Assembly: GCA_947476955.1 (NCBI GenBank)
Contig: CANJSS010000006.1
Coordinates: 1 to 44,422 of the forward strand
Direction: 5' to 3'
Source: Flavobacteriales bacterium
GTDB taxonomy: Bacteria; Bacteroidota; Bacteroidia; Flavobacteriales_D; Crocinitomicaceae
DNA length: 44,422 nucleotides
Shown: positions 1 to 7,343 of the stretch, piece by piece
Position numbering within the stretch: the stretch's first letter is position 1
How the letters are laid out: every line of letters begins with the position of its first letter
The notes under the pieces: model-generated
Told to the model about the DNA's origin: nothing
Database searches by the model: none
What the model saw: only the letters and a program-made list of their open reading frames with translations
Made by a program: the position numbers and the translations under genes

Positions 1-801
1 GGGAAAAGCAGAAACGCATCTATTCCGAAAACTATAGCGGAAGCAAAAAAAATCAGCGAAACTGCAGTGAAAGAAGTTGTTTTGACTGGTGTGAATATTG
101 GTGATTTTGGTCAAGATGGCGATGAGAATTTCTTTCAACTTTTACAGGAATTGGATTGTATTAAAGGTATAGACCGTTTCCGGATTTCTTCAATTGAACC
201 AAACTTATTGAGTAACGAAATTATCCATTTTTGCTTACAGGAGTCTAAGCATTTTGTTCCCCACTTTCATATTCCGCTCCAGTCTGGTAGTAATCGATTA
301 CTTCAAGTAATGCGCCGGAAATATTTGCGAGAATTGTATGCTGAACGCGTAGCATTCATTAAGTCACTTCGTCCTGACACTTGCATTGGAGTGGATGTTA
401 TCGTTGGGTTCCCTGGTGAAACAGACGAGGAATTCTTGGAAACTATGGACTTTTTAAAAGATTTAAATATTTCGTATTTACATGTTTTTACCTATTCAGA
501 ACGCGCAAATACGACAGCGGTAAAACTTGGTGAACCTGTGCCAATGTCTATTAGACGCGAGCGCAGCAAACAATTACATATTTTATCCGACAAAAAAAAA
601 CGTGCGTTTTATGAACAAAATTTAAGATCGCTGAGGACCGTACTTTTTGAACACGAGGAAGATAATGGAATCATGTATGGTTTTACTGAAAATTATGTAA
701 AAGTAAAAATGGCATACGATGCTCAAATGGTAAATACTTTCCAACAAATTGAATTGACGGAAATTGACAGAGATGGCATTATGAAATGTGCCTTGATTTG
801 A
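1..801 (+). CDS. mtaB: tRNA t6A37 methylthiotransferase MtaB, 3' part
   Basis: The gene enters from the left edge already in frame, so about the last 266 residues are visible and the start, the [4Fe-4S] cluster Cys motifs and the N-terminal domain lie outside. What remains is the second half of the radical SAM barrel (SSIEP, HIPLQSGS and VDVIVGFPGET are typical MTTase motifs) followed by a C-terminal TRAM-like domain from about residue 205. MtaB converts N6-threonylcarbamoyladenosine at tRNA position 37 to its 2-methylthio form. The first visible residues, GKSRN, match the segment after the radical SAM cluster in MtaB. RimO and MiaB are relatives; the visible motifs look more like MtaB, but the family call is less certain without the N-terminus. 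The 3' end overlaps convergent mnmD by 23 bp. Confidence 0.85.
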   Translation, partial: GKSRNASIPKTIAEAKKISETAVKEVVLTGVNIGDFGQDGDENFFQLLQELDCIKGIDRFRISSIEPNLLSNEIIHFCLQESKHFVPHFHIPLQSGSNRLLQVMRRKYLRELYAERVAFIKSLRPDTCIGVDVIVGFPGETDEEFLETMDFLKDLNISYLHVFTYSERANTTAVKLGEPVPMSIRRERSKQLHILSDKKKRAFYEQNLRSLRTVLFEHEEDNGIMYGFTENYVKVKMAYDAQMVNTFQQIELTEIDRDGIMKCALI

Positions 802-1456
802 TTGCTCGCGTCATTTCTCGCTTTCCTGGCGGACCTTCTAAAATTTCCAATTCGAATCCGAGCGACTTTAAATCGCGTTTTACTTGACCTTTTGCGCAAT
901 AAGTTACAAAAACCCCACCTGGCTTTAGGATTCGATGCATTTTTTCTAGAATGCTAATTCCCCAAATTTCCTCCTGCGCCCGAGGTCCAAAAGCATCAAA
1001 ATAAACCAAATCCTTCGTATCTTCTAATACGGCATAATCTTGTATTTTAGCGTGAATTTTTTCAAAGGAAAAGGTGTCTGAAAAGGTGTGTTTTTGATCC
1101 CATTTGGAAAGATGCATTTCTTTAAAGCTTTTATTAAACTCATTATCAACAAATGATTCATATCCAATTTTTTGTATAATTTCCATTTCCAGCGGAAAAG
1201 CTTCAATTCCGGTGTAAAAAATTTTTTGATTTACCCGATTGCCTTCCACCATCGAAAGTAGAGCATTTAGGCCTGTGCCAAATCCCATTTCAAAAATATG
1301 AACCTCCTTTTTTTCTTTGAACAATTGCAAACCATTTTTAATAAAAACATGCTGCGCTTCCTGCAATGCTCCGTGATAGGAATGGTAATTCTCTGACATT
1401 TCAGGAATGTAGATGGTATTTGAACCATCTGCCGTTTCGATTACCTCTCTTTTCAT
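779..1456 (-). CDS. mnmD: tRNA (mnm5s2U34)-methyltransferase MnmD
   Basis: A 225-residue SAM-dependent methyltransferase of the MnmC N-terminal type (DUF752). Visible motifs are the SAM loop GFGTGLNALL near residue 58 and the family signature DLVYFDAFGPRAQEEIW near residue 150, followed by LKPGGVFVTYCAKG. It lacks the FAD-dependent oxidase half found in enterobacterial MnmC, so it is the stand-alone MnmD form that methylates nm5s2U to mnm5s2U at wobble position 34. The ATG at 1456 is the first Met before the conserved core. It is convergent with mtaB and overlaps it by 23 bp. Both enzymes modify the tRNA anticodon loop, but opposite strands exclude a shared operon. Confidence 0.85.
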   Translation of the reverse strand: MKREVIETADGSNTIYIPEMSENYHSYHGALQEAQHVFIKNGLQLFKEKKEVHIFEMGFGTGLNALLSMVEGNRVNQKIFYTGIEAFPLEMEIIQKIGYESFVDNEFNKSFKEMHLSKWDQKHTFSDTFSFEKIHAKIQDYAVLEDTKDLVYFDAFGPRAQEEIWGISILEKMHRILKPGGVFVTYCAKGQVKRDLKSLGFELEILEGPPGKREMTRAIKSRHIS

Positions 1457-1623
1457 CTTGTAAAAATAGAAATTTGCCTTACAAATTTCGATAACTAGTG
1501 AATATTACTCAAATATTATGTCTGCTTCAATTCATAAAACCTAGTAAAGAATAGGGTTTAAATTTCATTAACAATTGTTAATAACCTTTCTTTATATCTT
1601 TTTAGAAAAGAAATTAAAATCCA

Positions 1624-1655
1624 TTCGAAAAAAGAAAATTCATTCCCTATCTTTG
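1624..1655 (+). promoter_or_regulatory. candidate dnaB promoter
   Basis: TATCTTTG at 1648-1655 matches the Bacteroidota -7 consensus TAnnTTTG. A one-mismatch -33 element TTCG lies at 1624-1627 with a 20-base spacer. The dnaB ATG at 1660 is only 5 bases past the -7 box, so the transcript would be leaderless or nearly so. Confidence 0.45.
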
Positions 1656-1659
1656 TTTT

Positions 1660-3231
1660 ATGGACATACAACCAGAAAACAGCAGAAAACCTGCTTCAAG
1701 AATTAAAAATGCTTCTGTATCGATCAATGATCTCGGCAAAGTTCCGCCGCAAGCCGTTGATATTGAACAAGCTGTGCTCGGAGCAATGATGCTAGAAAAA
1801 AATGCGGTTACGGACACAATCGATATTTTAAAACCGAGTAGCTTTTACGATCCAAAGCACCAGTATATTTACAATGCTATTCGCGAACTTTTTGGTAGTT
1901 CTAGTCCAATTGACTTATTAACGGTCATAAATAAATTAAAGCAAAATGGCGAACTTGAAGCATCCGGTGGTGCAGCATATATTTCACATTTAACAAGCCG
2001 CGTTGCATCAACTGCGCACATTGAGTTTCATGCGCGTGTAATTTCAGAAAAACACATCAAGCGGGAATTGATTCGTATGAGTAGCGAAGTTATTCGGGAT
2101 GCCTTTGAAGATACGAACGATGTTTTTGATGTGTTAAACAAGGCAGAAAGTGATTTATTTAAAATTGCGGAGAACAATATGGGGAAACATGGAGATTCCA
2201 TGCAGAACATTGTGCGACAAGCAATCGAAGAAATTGAAAAAGCATCCCTAAATTCGGATGGTATTTCTGGCGTACCAACTGGTTTTCACGCTTTGGATAA
2301 ACTTACTTCCGGTTGGCAACGTTCAGATATGATTGTCATTGCAGCAAGACCAGCAATGGGAAAAACTGCTTTCGTACTTTCAATGGCACGAAATACTGCC
2401 GTAGATCACGGAAAAGGTGTAGCGATTTTTTCACTGGAAATGTCGGCCGTTCAATTGGTGAAACGTTTAATCGCTTCGGAAACTCGTCTGAGTGCGGAAA
2501 AATTGCGAAAAGGTGATTTACGGGAACATGAGTTTCAACAGTTACATTCTAGAATCACTAAATTAGCAACTGCTCCAATTTTCATCGACGATACACCTGG
2601 AATTTCGGTTTTTGACCTTCGTGCAAAATGCCGTCGTTTGAAAATGCAACACAACATCGATATGGTTATTATTGATTACTTGCAATTGATGACAGCGGGA
2701 AGCTCGAAAGGTGGAAATGGCAATAGAGAACAGGAAATTTCTACAATTTCGCGCTCTATCAAAGAAATTGCCAAGGAGCTGAATATTCCAGTAATAGCGC
2801 TTTCTCAGTTGAGTCGTTCTGTAGAACAACGTGGAGGCGATAAACGTCCAGTTTTGTCAGATTTACGCGAATCTGGGGCAATTGAACAAGATGCTGATAT
2901 CGTTTCGTTTATTTACCGGCCAGAATATTATGGTTTAATGGTGGATGATGAAGGGAATTCAAATGCAGGAATTGGCGAAATAATTGTTGCGAAACACAGA
3001 AATGGTGCGCTTGACAGAGTACGTTTGCGTTTTATTGGTGAATTTGCGCGGTTTGATAATATAGAAGGTTTTACAGAAGATCCGAATGTATCATCGCATA
3101 CAAATATCGCCGCTAATTCAGAATTTGATGATGCAAATCCTGCGGTATATCGAATGGCTAGTAAAATGAATTCCTTTGATGAAGATATCACAGATTTCGA
3201 CCAGTCTATGCAAGATGAAACACCATTCTAA
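1660..3231 (+). CDS. dnaB: replicative DNA helicase DnaB
   Basis: A 523-residue hexameric helicase that unwinds DNA ahead of the replisome. The N-terminal DnaB domain begins near residue 29 (PPQAVDIEQAVLGAMM) and the RecA-like domain spans about 200-470. It carries Walker A ARPAMGKT at 229-236, Walker B with MVIIDYLQLM near 335-344, the SQLSRSVEQR motif near 382-391 and SGAIEQDAD near 405. Length is slightly above the usual 450-500 because of a polar, acidic C-terminal tail of about 50 residues ending DETPF. No intein interrupts the P-loop or motif H4. The ATG at 1660 follows a good -7 box. It stands alone, with mnmD divergent upstream. Confidence 0.97.
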   Translation: MDIQPENSRKPASRIKNASVSINDLGKVPPQAVDIEQAVLGAMMLEKNAVTDTIDILKPSSFYDPKHQYIYNAIRELFGSSSPIDLLTVINKLKQNGELEASGGAAYISHLTSRVASTAHIEFHARVISEKHIKRELIRMSSEVIRDAFEDTNDVFDVLNKAESDLFKIAENNMGKHGDSMQNIVRQAIEEIEKASLNSDGISGVPTGFHALDKLTSGWQRSDMIVIAARPAMGKTAFVLSMARNTAVDHGKGVAIFSLEMSAVQLVKRLIASETRLSAEKLRKGDLREHEFQQLHSRITKLATAPIFIDDTPGISVFDLRAKCRRLKMQHNIDMVIIDYLQLMTAGSSKGGNGNREQEISTISRSIKEIAKELNIPVIALSQLSRSVEQRGGDKRPVLSDLRESGAIEQDADIVSFIYRPEYYGLMVDDEGNSNAGIGEIIVAKHRNGALDRVRLRFIGEFARFDNIEGFTEDPNVSSHTNIAANSEFDDANPAVYRMASKMNSFDEDITDFDQSMQDETPF

Positions 3232-3294
3232 GTTTCTTATCGCTTAAAAAATTGATAAGTAATTGCAGAATATTTTAAAAACACACACGTACAA

Positions 3295-4560
3295 ATGCTT
3301 AAAATAGTTGCCATTTTTCTTTCGCTGTTTGTTTCCTTTAATGGATTCTCTACACAGATTTTAATCCCAATGGATGATACGCAGTCTAATCATTTAAAAG
3401 CCTATGGATTAGCATTTTGGTCACTTGAAAATAATGTAACTCTTGAATGGTTATTAAACTACAGAGGAGGCTCTTTCTTGTTGCCCCATATGCGCGCAAT
3501 TGAAGAAGAATTACTAGTTAGAAATGTGAAATACGAAGTTTTAGCAGACGGACAAGTCAATCAAATCCGTTCGCAAATTTCAAACCCGGAGGTGAATATG
3601 GAAATTGTACAATTGGAAAAGGCACCAAAGATTGCAGTTTATACACCCCCTGGAAAACAACCTTGGGATGATGCTGTAACACTTGTTTTGGAATACGCGG
3701 AAATTCCCTACGATAAAATTTATGATTCTGCAATTGTAATGGGAGTTCTACCAAAATACGACTGGCTACATCTTCACCACGAAGATTTCACGGGACAATA
3801 CGGGAAATTTTATTCTGCTTACCGCTCCTATCCTTGGTATAAACAACAAGTGGTAGATGCAGAAGCAGAAGCAAAAATGCTTGGTTTCAATAAAGTTTCA
3901 GAGCTAAAATTGGCAGTTGCAACAAATCTTAAAAACTTTGTATTAGGTGGCGGCTTTTTATTTACCATGTGCAGCGGAACAGATAGTTTTGATATTGCAC
4001 TTGCAGCGCACGACACAGATATTTGCGAATCAATTTTTGACGGCGACGGTTCTGACCCCAAGTGCCAGGAAAAGTTGGATTTTGAACGTACATTTGCTTT
4101 CGAGAACTTTAAATTGGAAAGAGATCCTATGGTATATGAATACTCCAATATCGATGGAACAGAATTACACAGACAAAACCGCGTCACTGAATCAACGGAC
4201 AAATTTACGCTCTTTGATTTTTCTGCGAAATGGGACGTTGTTCCAACAATGTTAACCCAATGCCATACACCTGTTATTGATGGTTTCATGGGACAAACAA
4301 CAGACTTTAGAAAGGAATTTATCAAACCAAATGTATTGATTCTAGGCGAAAACAAAGCTTTAGGAACAGCGCGTTATGTGCACGGAGAAATGGGTCAGGG
4401 AACTTGGACATTTTATGGCGGTCACGACCCCGAAGATTATGAGCACCGAGTTGGTGATCCTCCAACGGATTTAACCTTGCACCCAAATTCTCCTGGTTAC
4501 CGTTTAATTTTGAATAATATTCTTTTTCCCGCGGCGAAAAAGAAAAAAAGAAAAACATAA
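3295..4560 (+). CDS. conserved exported Bacteroidota protein (usually labelled asparagine synthetase B)
   Basis: A 421-residue protein with an N-terminal signal peptide (hydrophobic residues 4-18, likely cleaved before TQILIPMDD). I recognise it as a Bacteroidota family commonly labelled asparagine synthetase B, with conserved stretches LNYRGGSFLLP, YDWLHLHHEDFTGQYGKFY, SATDS-like CSGTDSFD and FYGGHDPEDYEHRVGD. The label looks wrong: there is no N-terminal catalytic Cys of a class II amidotransferase, no ATP-binding SGGxDS loop in proper context, and the protein is exported, away from ATP. The pattern of a Rossmann-like first half and GGHDPEDY suggests a carbohydrate- or peptide-related periplasmic role, but no function is known to me. 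It ends in a Lys-rich tail (KKKKRKT). It follows dnaB by 63 bp. Confidence 0.75.
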   Translation: MLKIVAIFLSLFVSFNGFSTQILIPMDDTQSNHLKAYGLAFWSLENNVTLEWLLNYRGGSFLLPHMRAIEEELLVRNVKYEVLADGQVNQIRSQISNPEVNMEIVQLEKAPKIAVYTPPGKQPWDDAVTLVLEYAEIPYDKIYDSAIVMGVLPKYDWLHLHHEDFTGQYGKFYSAYRSYPWYKQQVVDAEAEAKMLGFNKVSELKLAVATNLKNFVLGGGFLFTMCSGTDSFDIALAAHDTDICESIFDGDGSDPKCQEKLDFERTFAFENFKLERDPMVYEYSNIDGTELHRQNRVTESTDKFTLFDFSAKWDVVPTMLTQCHTPVIDGFMGQTTDFRKEFIKPNVLILGENKALGTARYVHGEMGQGTWTFYGGHDPEDYEHRVGDPPTDLTLHPNSPGYRLILNNILFPAAKKKKRKT

Positions 4561-4644
4561 ATCAATTTCACTTTAAGCTTAGGATTAATTGTTTTTTTTG
4601 GTTAACTTTTGTTATGGATTGTTCCTAAACTTAAAATTAAAAAC

Positions 4645-5097
4645 ATGAAAATTTCTGACGTTTTAAAGAAAGCATACCACGAAGCACGCATGCGATTTAC
4701 AAATCAGCTTTCCTTAATTAAGAAGGGAGATCTAACAAAAACGATTGAAGGAACGCCAAATAGTGCTGGTTTTTTAATTCGCCATATTGGCGATGTAGAA
4801 CTACTTTTCGCTAAAAATGTTTTCGGTGCAAAAGACATACACGTTCATGCTCAAACAGTAATCGATCGAAAAGATTCTGGAAGCTGGACAAACTTAGAAG
4901 AATTAGTGAGCTACCTTATGACTTCCGAGCAAACTATCCTGAAAATAATAGATGAACAATCCGATTCCGACTGGGAAACTAATATTACCACAAATGAGTT
5001 TGGAACAAAAACAAAAGCAGAAGCCTTTGGGAGAATAATTTCACATACAGCCTATCACGCTGGACAATTGGCAATGATTCTGAAATATGGTAAATAG
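4645..5097 (+). CDS. DinB-like four-helix protein
   Basis: A 150-residue cytosolic protein with the DinB / DUF664 layout: an N-terminal helix, HIGDVELLF near residue 47, and a final HTAYHAGQLAMILKYG helix. The spaced histidines (RHIGD, then HTAYH) fit the metal-binding triad of the DinB/YfiT superfamily, whose members include thiol-dependent transferases and many of unknown role. The substrate cannot be read from sequence. The ATG at 4645 is preferred over a TTG 36 bases upstream, because the alignment to the family starts at MKISDVLK. It sits alone between the exported protein and the GH97 gene. Confidence 0.75.
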   Translation: MKISDVLKKAYHEARMRFTNQLSLIKKGDLTKTIEGTPNSAGFLIRHIGDVELLFAKNVFGAKDIHVHAQTVIDRKDSGSWTNLEELVSYLMTSEQTILKIIDEQSDSDWETNITTNEFGTKTKAEAFGRIISHTAYHAGQLAMILKYGK

Positions 5098-5157
5098 CCA
5101 TTTGAAAAAATAATTTTAATGCACTTCAATTATATATAATTTAGAGTTTTGCAGAAC

Positions 5158-5188
5158 TTTACGCTTTAACAAAAAACACGTAAGTTTG
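5158..5188 (+). promoter_or_regulatory. candidate GH97 promoter
   Basis: TAAGTTTG at 5181-5188 fits TAnnTTTG. TTTA at 5158-5161 is a one-mismatch -33 element with a 19-base spacer. Initiation would fall near 5193, which places the TTG at 5186 inside the promoter and supports the ATG at 5207. Confidence 0.4.
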
Positions 5189-5206
5189 AACTACTATTTA
5201 ATTTCT

Positions 5207-7228
5207 ATGCGCATTCTGCTCTTAATTTTATTACCGATATTCATTTTTAGTAATTCAGTACTTGGATTGGTTAGTGATTTTCAAAAAGAATTTTATTCAC
5301 CCGAAAAAAAAATAAAAGTTTCGTTTCAATTCAAAAATGGAAAAATCCAATACGCTGTTTTTTATAAGGAAAAATCGGTACTCGAAAATGGGGAACTTGG
5401 AATAGTAACAAAGGAAGACAATTTATCTATTTTTCAGGATGTTAAAATTTCAGAACGGCAATTCAATAATATATGGAAACCAGTTTGGGGGCAATCTTCG
5501 GAGATAAAAGAAGCCTATACCGAATTGTGTCTAGAGTTAACTTCCGTTTCGAATAATCGAAAATTAAACGTTTTTCTGCGGGCATACGACGATGGATTTG
5601 CTTTTAGGTATGAAGTTCCCAAACAAAATAGACTAAATAAAATCAATATTATTTCGGAAGAAAGTGCCTTCGATTTTGTTGGAAAATATATATGTTGGTG
5701 GAATTGGGCAGATTACAATACTTTAGAAAAAACCTATTTCAATACGCCGCTGGACAGCGCAAAACATGTTGCTACACCTTTTACGTTGGAAGGGCAAAAC
5801 GGTGTTTTTGTGAGCGTTCATGAATCTGCAATTTTAGATTATTCGACTATGACGTTACTGCAGGATTCTACCCGTAAAAATTTATTTAAAGTGAACCTCG
5901 TTCCATGGTCCGACGGAATATTGGTGAAGACAAAAAAAACTGTATGTTCCCCATGGAGAGCATTTATTTTTGGGGATAAGCCTGGAGATCTAATTCAATC
6001 CAATTTAATTTTAAACTTAAATGAGCCTTGCAAGATTAAAGATGTTTCATGGATTCAACCTATACTTTATTCCGGTATTTGGTGGGAAATGCATCTTGGA
6101 ATTTCCACTTGGAAGGAGGGTTTAAAGCATGGCGCAACTACTGAAAACGCAAAGAAATATATCGATTTCGCCTCTGAAAACGGCATAAAAGGTATTTTGA
6201 TCGAAGGTTGGAATACTGGTTGGGAAAACTGGGGGGAAAAAGACGCATTCGATTTCACAACTGCCTCGTCAGATTTCAACCTAAAAGAAGTTGTTTCATA
6301 TGCAAATTCGAAAGGTGTGGAAATTATCGGCCACCATGAAACTGGAGGAGATACGGAATCGTATGAAAAACACGTGAAAAAAGCATTTAAAATGTACCAT
6401 AAACTTGGAATTAGAATAGTTAAAACCGGCTATGCAGGACCAGTAACACCAATAGGGGAAAACCACCATGGTCAAAGAATGGTTCAACATTACAATAGAA
6501 TTATGAAACTCGCTGCGAAATATGAAATAATGCTAGACGTACATGAACCAATTGTGCTTTCAGGATTGAGCAGAACCTATCCCAATCTAATGACAGCTGA
6601 AGGAGTTCGTGGCATGGAATGGAATGCTTGGAGCGAAGGAAATACTCCGTCGCATACTTGCATTTTGCCTTTCACACGGGGAATTGCTGGCCCAATTGAC
6701 TATACAGCAGGGATTTTTGATATCGACTTATCAAATTTCGCAAATCAACGCGTAAAATGGAACGGTTTAGATATCGGAAAAACGGCTGTTCATAGCACCC
6801 TTTCCAACCAACTTGCTTTACTCGTGATTTTATATAGCCCTTTGCAAATGGCAGCAGATTTACCCGAAAATTATAAAAATCATCCAGCGTTTAAATGCAT
6901 CCAACAACTGCCAGCAACTTGGGATGAAACAATAGTTCTAGACGCGAAAATTGGGGAGTATGTTATTATTGCCAGAAGATATAATTTAACCTGGTTTATA
7001 GCCGCGATAACAAATGAAATCGGGAGGGATTTGGAAATTACATTTCCAAATTTGAACCAGAATATTCCATATAAGTCAAGCTATTTTTTAGATGGAAAAG
7101 ATGCGCATTTCGAGGAAAATCCGGAAAGCTATTTAATTGAAGAAAAAATAAATGAAACAACACTCAAGAAAACCATAAAACTTGCGCCAGGTGGCGGTTT
7201 CGTAATACTACTTGAACCTATAAACTGA
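5207..7228 (+). CDS. glycoside hydrolase family 97, inverting alpha-glucosidase type
   Basis: A 673-residue exported enzyme (signal peptide residues 1-20) with an N-terminal beta-sandwich, a central (beta/alpha)8 barrel from about 280 to 560 and a C-terminal beta domain, as in GH97. Motifs include HHETGGDTESY, VKTGYAG, DVHEP and GVRGMEWNAWSEG. Three glutamates stand at E378, E447 and E471, spaced 69 and 24. This matches the spacing I recall for the Bacteroides SusB catalytic residues (439, 508, 532), so an inverting alpha-glucosidase is likely. The nucleophile Asp of retaining GH97 enzymes appears to be Gly in KTGY. It would cleave glucose from alpha-glucans or maltooligosaccharides in the periplasm. 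No susC/susD or regulator lies beside it, so it is not part of a visible polysaccharide utilisation locus. Confidence 0.9.
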   Translation: MRILLLILLPIFIFSNSVLGLVSDFQKEFYSPEKKIKVSFQFKNGKIQYAVFYKEKSVLENGELGIVTKEDNLSIFQDVKISERQFNNIWKPVWGQSSEIKEAYTELCLELTSVSNNRKLNVFLRAYDDGFAFRYEVPKQNRLNKINIISEESAFDFVGKYICWWNWADYNTLEKTYFNTPLDSAKHVATPFTLEGQNGVFVSVHESAILDYSTMTLLQDSTRKNLFKVNLVPWSDGILVKTKKTVCSPWRAFIFGDKPGDLIQSNLILNLNEPCKIKDVSWIQPILYSGIWWEMHLGISTWKEGLKHGATTENAKKYIDFASENGIKGILIEGWNTGWENWGEKDAFDFTTASSDFNLKEVVSYANSKGVEIIGHHETGGDTESYEKHVKKAFKMYHKLGIRIVKTGYAGPVTPIGENHHGQRMVQHYNRIMKLAAKYEIMLDVHEPIVLSGLSRTYPNLMTAEGVRGMEWNAWSEGNTPSHTCILPFTRGIAGPIDYTAGIFDIDLSNFANQRVKWNGLDIGKTAVHSTLSNQLALLVILYSPLQMAADLPENYKNHPAFKCIQQLPATWDETIVLDAKIGEYVIIARRYNLTWFIAAITNEIGRDLEITFPNLNQNIPYKSSYFLDGKDAHFEENPESYLIEEKINETTLKKTIKLAPGGGFVILLEPIN

Positions 7229-7287
7229 TTGTATTTTTTATTTTCTATGAATCAGATTTTAAATTTAAAACAGTAAAAATTAAGCAT

Positions 7288-7316
7288 AAAAAAAACGGTA
7301 TCCTAAATGGAAACCG
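7288..7316 (-). terminator. terminator after clpC
   Basis: On the minus strand an 8-bp stem CGGTTTCC/GGATACCG (one T-T mismatch, 5-base loop) is followed by eight T. It lies 28 bp past the clpC stop. Confidence 0.75.
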
Positions 7317-7343
7317 CTCTTAATATATCAAAAAACTATTCTT

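Noticed and set aside
3237-3258. Inverted repeat CTTATC/GATAAG after dnaB as a terminator
   Set aside because: Only 6 bp, AT-rich with a 12-base loop and no T run.
3967-3996. CSGTDSFD as an ATP pyrophosphatase loop of asparagine synthetase
   Set aside because: The second Gly and the surrounding fold of SGGxDS are missing and the protein is exported.
3828-4355. Open frame of 175 codons on the minus strand within the exported-protein gene
   Set aside because: It is antisense to a conserved gene and has no family features; long shadow frames are expected here.
4609-4644. Upstream TTG start for the DinB-like gene
   Set aside because: The extra residues (LWIVPKLKIKN) do not belong to the domain, and the ATG at 4645 gives the usual N-terminus.
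5186-5206. Upstream TTG start for the GH97 gene
   Set aside because: It lies inside the TAAGTTTG -7 element, and the signal peptide begins at the ATG at 5207.
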